A stretch of 6,433 nt of DNA from an uncultured Ruminococcus sp. (GTDB taxonomy: Bacteria; Bacillota; Clostridia; Oscillospirales; Acutalibacteraceae): NCBI GenBank assembly GCA_902783815.1, contig CACZSM010000054.1:1-6433 (forward strand), in the 5' to 3' direction. The position numbers were made by a program, and so were the translations under genes. The notes beneath the pieces are model-generated. The model saw nothing but the letters and a program-made list of their open reading frames with translations. It made no database searches and was not told where the DNA came from. Of the stretch, positions 4,172 through 6,433 are shown piece after piece. The stretch's first letter is position 1. Each line of letters opens with the position of its first letter.

Positions 4172-6259
4172 ATGCAGCTTGGCAATGGAGAAAATAATGA
4201 GCGTTCTGAACTTGACCTGTTCCATAGTGGTGAAAATTACCATGCCTATAGGTTTATGGGTTCGCACAGGGTAACAGTTGACGGTCAGGAAGGCATTATG
4301 TTCCGTACCTGGGCACCGAACGCCAGATCAGTTTCTATTGTGGGCGATTTCAATACCTGGGACAGAAGCTGGCACAGAATGAACAGGATATCAGATGGCG
4401 GCGTCTGGGAACTGTTTATACCCGATGTTGACCCATATCCGCATATCCAACCTTACACGATCTATAAATACAGCATAGAAACATACGACGGCTCCTGTAT
4501 TATGAAGTCGGATCCTTATGCGTTCCACTTTGAGACCCGTCCGAATAACGCATCTGTATATGTCGATCTGGACGGATTTGAGTGGACTGACGAAGGATGG
4601 GAAAAATATAAACACGCCCATGAGTCCTACAGCAGCCCTATGAATATCTATGAGATACACGCAGGCTCATGGAGAAAATATAAGGACGGCAACCATTTCT
4701 CATACAGTAAACTCGCTGATGAGCTTATCCCGTATGTGAAGGATATGGGCTATACCCATATAGAACTTATGCCTATCAGTGAATATCCCTTCGATGCATC
4801 ATGGGGCTATCAGGTAACAGGCTACTATGCCGTTACTTCAAGATATGGAAGCCCCTTCGATTTTATGGATTTCGTCAATAAGTGCCACCAGGCAGGTATC
4901 TATGTCATACTTGACTGGGTTCCGGCTCACTTCCCAAGAGATGCTTTCGGTCTGGGCAGATTCGATGGTACTCCGTGTTATGAATATGCCGACTGGAGAA
5001 AGGGTGAGCATAAGGACTGGGGTACTTATGTATTTGACTTCGGAAGAAATGAGGTCGTCAGCTTCCTGATATCAAGCGCAATATTCTGGATGGATTACTA
5101 CCATATCGATGGACTTAGAGTCGATGCGGTCGCTTCAATGCTCTACCTCGACTACAGCAGACGCGACGGCGAATGGATGCCGAATAAGTTTGGCGGTAAG
5201 GATAACCTTGAGGCTGTGGCTTTCCTCCAGAGACTTAATGAGGCTGCATTCAAGTATTATCCGGAAGTGCTTATGATAGCTGAGGAATCAACATCATGGG
5301 CAAATGTCTCTAAACCTACATATATGGGCGGTCTTGGATTCAACTATAAGTGGAATATGGGCTGGATGAACGATATGCTGCACTATATCTCCCTCGACCC
5401 GCTTTACAGACCGTTCAATCACGATAACCTTACATTCTCGTTCTTCTATGCGTTCTCGGAAAACTTTATTCTTCCGATATCCCATGATGAGGTTGTTTAC
5501 GGCAAGGCATCACTTATTAATAAAATGCCGGGCGCCTATGAACAGAAATTCGCCGGCGACAGGACCTTTATAGCATATATGATGGCTCATCCTGGTAAAA
5601 AACTCACATTTATGGGTACGGAATTCGGACAGTTCAAGGAGTGGGACTACTCAACAGAGCTTGACTGGCTGCTGCTTGAATATCCGGCACATAACGAACT
5701 TAAAAACTTCTTCAAGGCAGTAAACCACTTCTATATAGAGAATCCTCCGTTCTGGGAGATTGATTATTCCTGGGAAGGCTTCTCATGGATATCAAATGAC
5801 GACTATACCCAGAGTGTTATCAGCTTCCGCAGAATGGATAAGAAGGGCAATGAGATAATCGTTGTCTGCAACTTCCAGCCAATGCTCCGTGAGAACTACA
5901 GGATCGGCGTTCCGTTTGACGGTACATATTCTGAGCTTCTTAATACGGATGCACAGGAATTCGGCGGCTCCGGTATCTCTAACGGTACTGCAATAGTTTC
6001 TGATTCAACTATCCCGATGCACGGATTTGAACAGTCTATTGAACTTACACTTCCGCCAATGTCAGTAATGTACTTTAAGTGCGTAAGGAAAAAACCAAAG
6101 AGAAAACCAAAGGTTACTGTTGAGGGTGAGGAGGCTCCGAAGAAAAAGAGAACTTCTAAAAAGAAGGCTTCGGCTGACGATACCGAAACAGATAAACCAA
6201 AAACAAAAAGAGGCAGACCTAAAAAAACAGAAACTGATCAGGAAAATGATGATAACTGA
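4172..6259 (+). CDS. glgB: 1,4-alpha-glucan (glycogen) branching enzyme with a lysine-rich AT-hook-like tail
   Basis: This cytoplasmic GH13 enzyme cuts an alpha-1,4 glucan chain and reattaches the piece by an alpha-1,6 bond, making glycogen branches. The protein has 695 residues from the ATG. The CBM48-like N-terminal domain (about 38-135) contains FRTWAPNARSVSIVGDFNTW. The catalytic barrel (about 155-500) shows DWVPAHFP (248-255), nucleophile Asp318 in GLRVDAV, acid/base Glu371 in IAEES, and His438-Asp439 in PISHDEVVYGK, so it should be active. The C-terminal beta domain ends near 638 (PPMSVMYFKC). The remaining 57 residues are not part of the family: 21 are Lys or Arg, and KRGRPKK (679-685) matches an AT-hook core. 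The tail's codons are A-rich. ATG at 4172 is chosen from the ribosome binding site. The gene has its own promoter and precedes glgC by 108 bases. Confidence 0.97.
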   Translation: MQLGNGENNERSELDLFHSGENYHAYRFMGSHRVTVDGQEGIMFRTWAPNARSVSIVGDFNTWDRSWHRMNRISDGGVWELFIPDVDPYPHIQPYTIYKYSIETYDGSCIMKSDPYAFHFETRPNNASVYVDLDGFEWTDEGWEKYKHAHESYSSPMNIYEIHAGSWRKYKDGNHFSYSKLADELIPYVKDMGYTHIELMPISEYPFDASWGYQVTGYYAVTSRYGSPFDFMDFVNKCHQAGIYVILDWVPAHFPRDAFGLGRFDGTPCYEYADWRKGEHKDWGTYVFDFGRNEVVSFLISSAIFWMDYYHIDGLRVDAVASMLYLDYSRRDGEWMPNKFGGKDNLEAVAFLQRLNEAAFKYYPEVLMIAEESTSWANVSKPTYMGGLGFNYKWNMGWMNDMLHYISLDPLYRPFNHDNLTFSFFYAFSENFILPISHDEVVYGKASLINKMPGAYEQKFAGDRTFIAYMMAHPGKKLTFMGTEFGQFKEWDYSTELDWLLLEYPAHNELKNFFKAVNHFYIENPPFWEIDYSWEGFSWISNDDYTQSVISFRRMDKKGNEIIVVCNFQPMLRENYRIGVPFDGTYSELLNTDAQEFGGSGISNGTAIVSDSTIPMHGFEQSIELTLPPMSVMYFKCVRKKPKRKPKVTVEGEEAPKKKRTSKKKASADDTETDKPKTKRGRPKKTETDQENDDN

Positions 6260-6367
6260 AATAAATATGATGCTGTGTCAGGACGGCTTGAACCGTCCGA
6301 CAGCTGAATATATATAAAATGAATTATAATTACATATTTTTGTAAGAAATTAAAGGGGGAATACGAA
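6260..6367 (+). other. glgB-glgC intercistronic region with a possible internal promoter
   Basis: This 108-base gap carries a hairpin (separate entry), then AT-rich DNA. TTGAAC (6288-6293) with TATATA (6311-6316, 17-base spacer) is a possible promoter; TATAAT at 6325-6330 is a perfect -10 without a good -35. AAAGGGGGA (6352-6360) is the glgC ribosome binding site, about 8 bases before the ATG. Whether glgC is read only from the glgB promoter or also from here cannot be decided. Confidence 0.45.
6272..6304 (+). other. Intercistronic hairpin without a T-tract
   Basis: GGACGG (6281-6286) pairs with CCGTCC (6293-6298) around CTTGAA. TGTC and GACA extend the stem after a bulged A, and GC/GC after two more unpaired bases. 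No U-run follows, so it is not a standard intrinsic terminator. It may protect the glgB message from 3' decay, or adjust glgC level. The loop contains the possible -35 TTGAAC. Confidence 0.6.
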
Positions 6368-6433
6368 ATGTATCCAAAGCAGGAAGTTGTTGCTATGCTG
6401 CTGGCAGGCGGTCAGGGCAGCAGACTTGGTGTA
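6368..6433 (+). CDS. glgC: Glucose-1-phosphate adenylyltransferase (ADP-glucose pyrophosphorylase), first 22 residues
   Basis: This enzyme makes ADP-glucose from ATP and glucose-1-phosphate, the committed and usually allosterically controlled step of glycogen synthesis. Only MYPKQEVVAMLLAGGQGSRLGV is present. VVAMLLAGGQGSRL is the N-terminal nucleotide-binding signature of GlgC, with the Gly-Gly-x-Gly-x-Arg loop intact. The ATG has a strong G-rich ribosome binding site about 8 bases upstream. Its position directly after glgB on the same strand fits a glycogen operon. Another sugar-nucleotide transferase is conceivable on 22 residues. The related GlgD subunit usually has a less complete motif, so GlgC is preferred. 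Confidence 0.9.
   Translation, partial: MYPKQEVVAMLLAGGQGSRLGV

Noticed and set aside
4391..4660. Minus-strand frame inside glgB (also 5294-5485)
   Set aside because: Both lie antisense to conserved branching-enzyme sequence with no ribosome binding site or known motif.
4827..5069. Plus-strand 80-codon frame overlapping glgB in another frame
   Set aside because: It covers the conserved catalytic barrel of glgB; its composition is that of a shifted reading of that gene.
6120..6317. Plus-strand frame overlapping the glgB tail and running into the gap
   Set aside because: It is a shifted reading of the A-rich lysine tail, giving a Lys/Arg/Leu-rich product. It has no ribosome binding site and no family resemblance.

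Overview
The window looks like a piece of chromosome from a low-to-mid-GC Gram-positive anaerobe of the class Clostridia, most like Ruminococcus or a near relative in the Oscillospiraceae. This rests on the style of the proteins (a secreted NlpC/P60 enzyme with peptidoglycan-binding repeats, a Firmicutes-type GlgB followed by GlgC), AT-rich intergenic DNA with sigma-A-like promoters, and strong AGGAG-type ribosome binding sites. I could not compare it with a database, so the genus is an inference. There is no tRNA, rRNA, CRISPR array, insertion sequence or prophage gene.

Layout. Bases 1-1480 (minus strand) hold ddl (D-alanine--D-alanine ligase) and, overlapping its end by 8 bases, the first 135 codons of murI (glutamate racemase), which runs off the left edge. 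Bases 1481-1842 are a divergent promoter region with two candidate promoters for the rightward gene, a weaker candidate for ddl and several inverted repeats. Bases 1843-3897 (plus strand) encode a 684-residue exported NlpC/P60 peptidoglycan hydrolase with an unusual build: signal peptide, catalytic domain, short cell-wall-binding-like segment, Pro-Glu stalk, four PG_binding_1 repeats, then a C-terminal membrane anchor and a short basic cytoplasmic tail. A strong intrinsic terminator (3907-3943) closes it. Bases 3944-4171 carry the glgB promoter and leader. Bases 4172-6259 encode glgB (1,4-alpha-glucan branching enzyme) with all catalytic residues plus a lysine-rich tail containing an AT-hook-like RGRPKK motif. 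After a 108-base gap with a hairpin, glgC (glucose-1-phosphate adenylyltransferase) begins at 6368 and runs off the right edge.

How the genes work together. The left half concerns the cell wall: MurI makes D-glutamate, Ddl makes D-Ala-D-Ala, and the divergent NlpC/P60 protein probably cuts wall peptides outside the cell, so precursor synthesis and wall remodelling share one intergenic control region. The right half is the start of a glycogen-synthesis operon (glgB-glgC), in which GlgC makes ADP-glucose and GlgB puts in alpha-1,6 branches.

Most of the content is ordinary housekeeping. The points that deserve a second look are the AT-hook-like tail on GlgB, the membrane-tethered stalked hydrolase, a nine-T run lying exactly in the promoter spacer of the hydrolase gene, and a near-match to the WalR box placed over the -35 region of a second candidate promoter. 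I did not find a clearly new multi-gene system.
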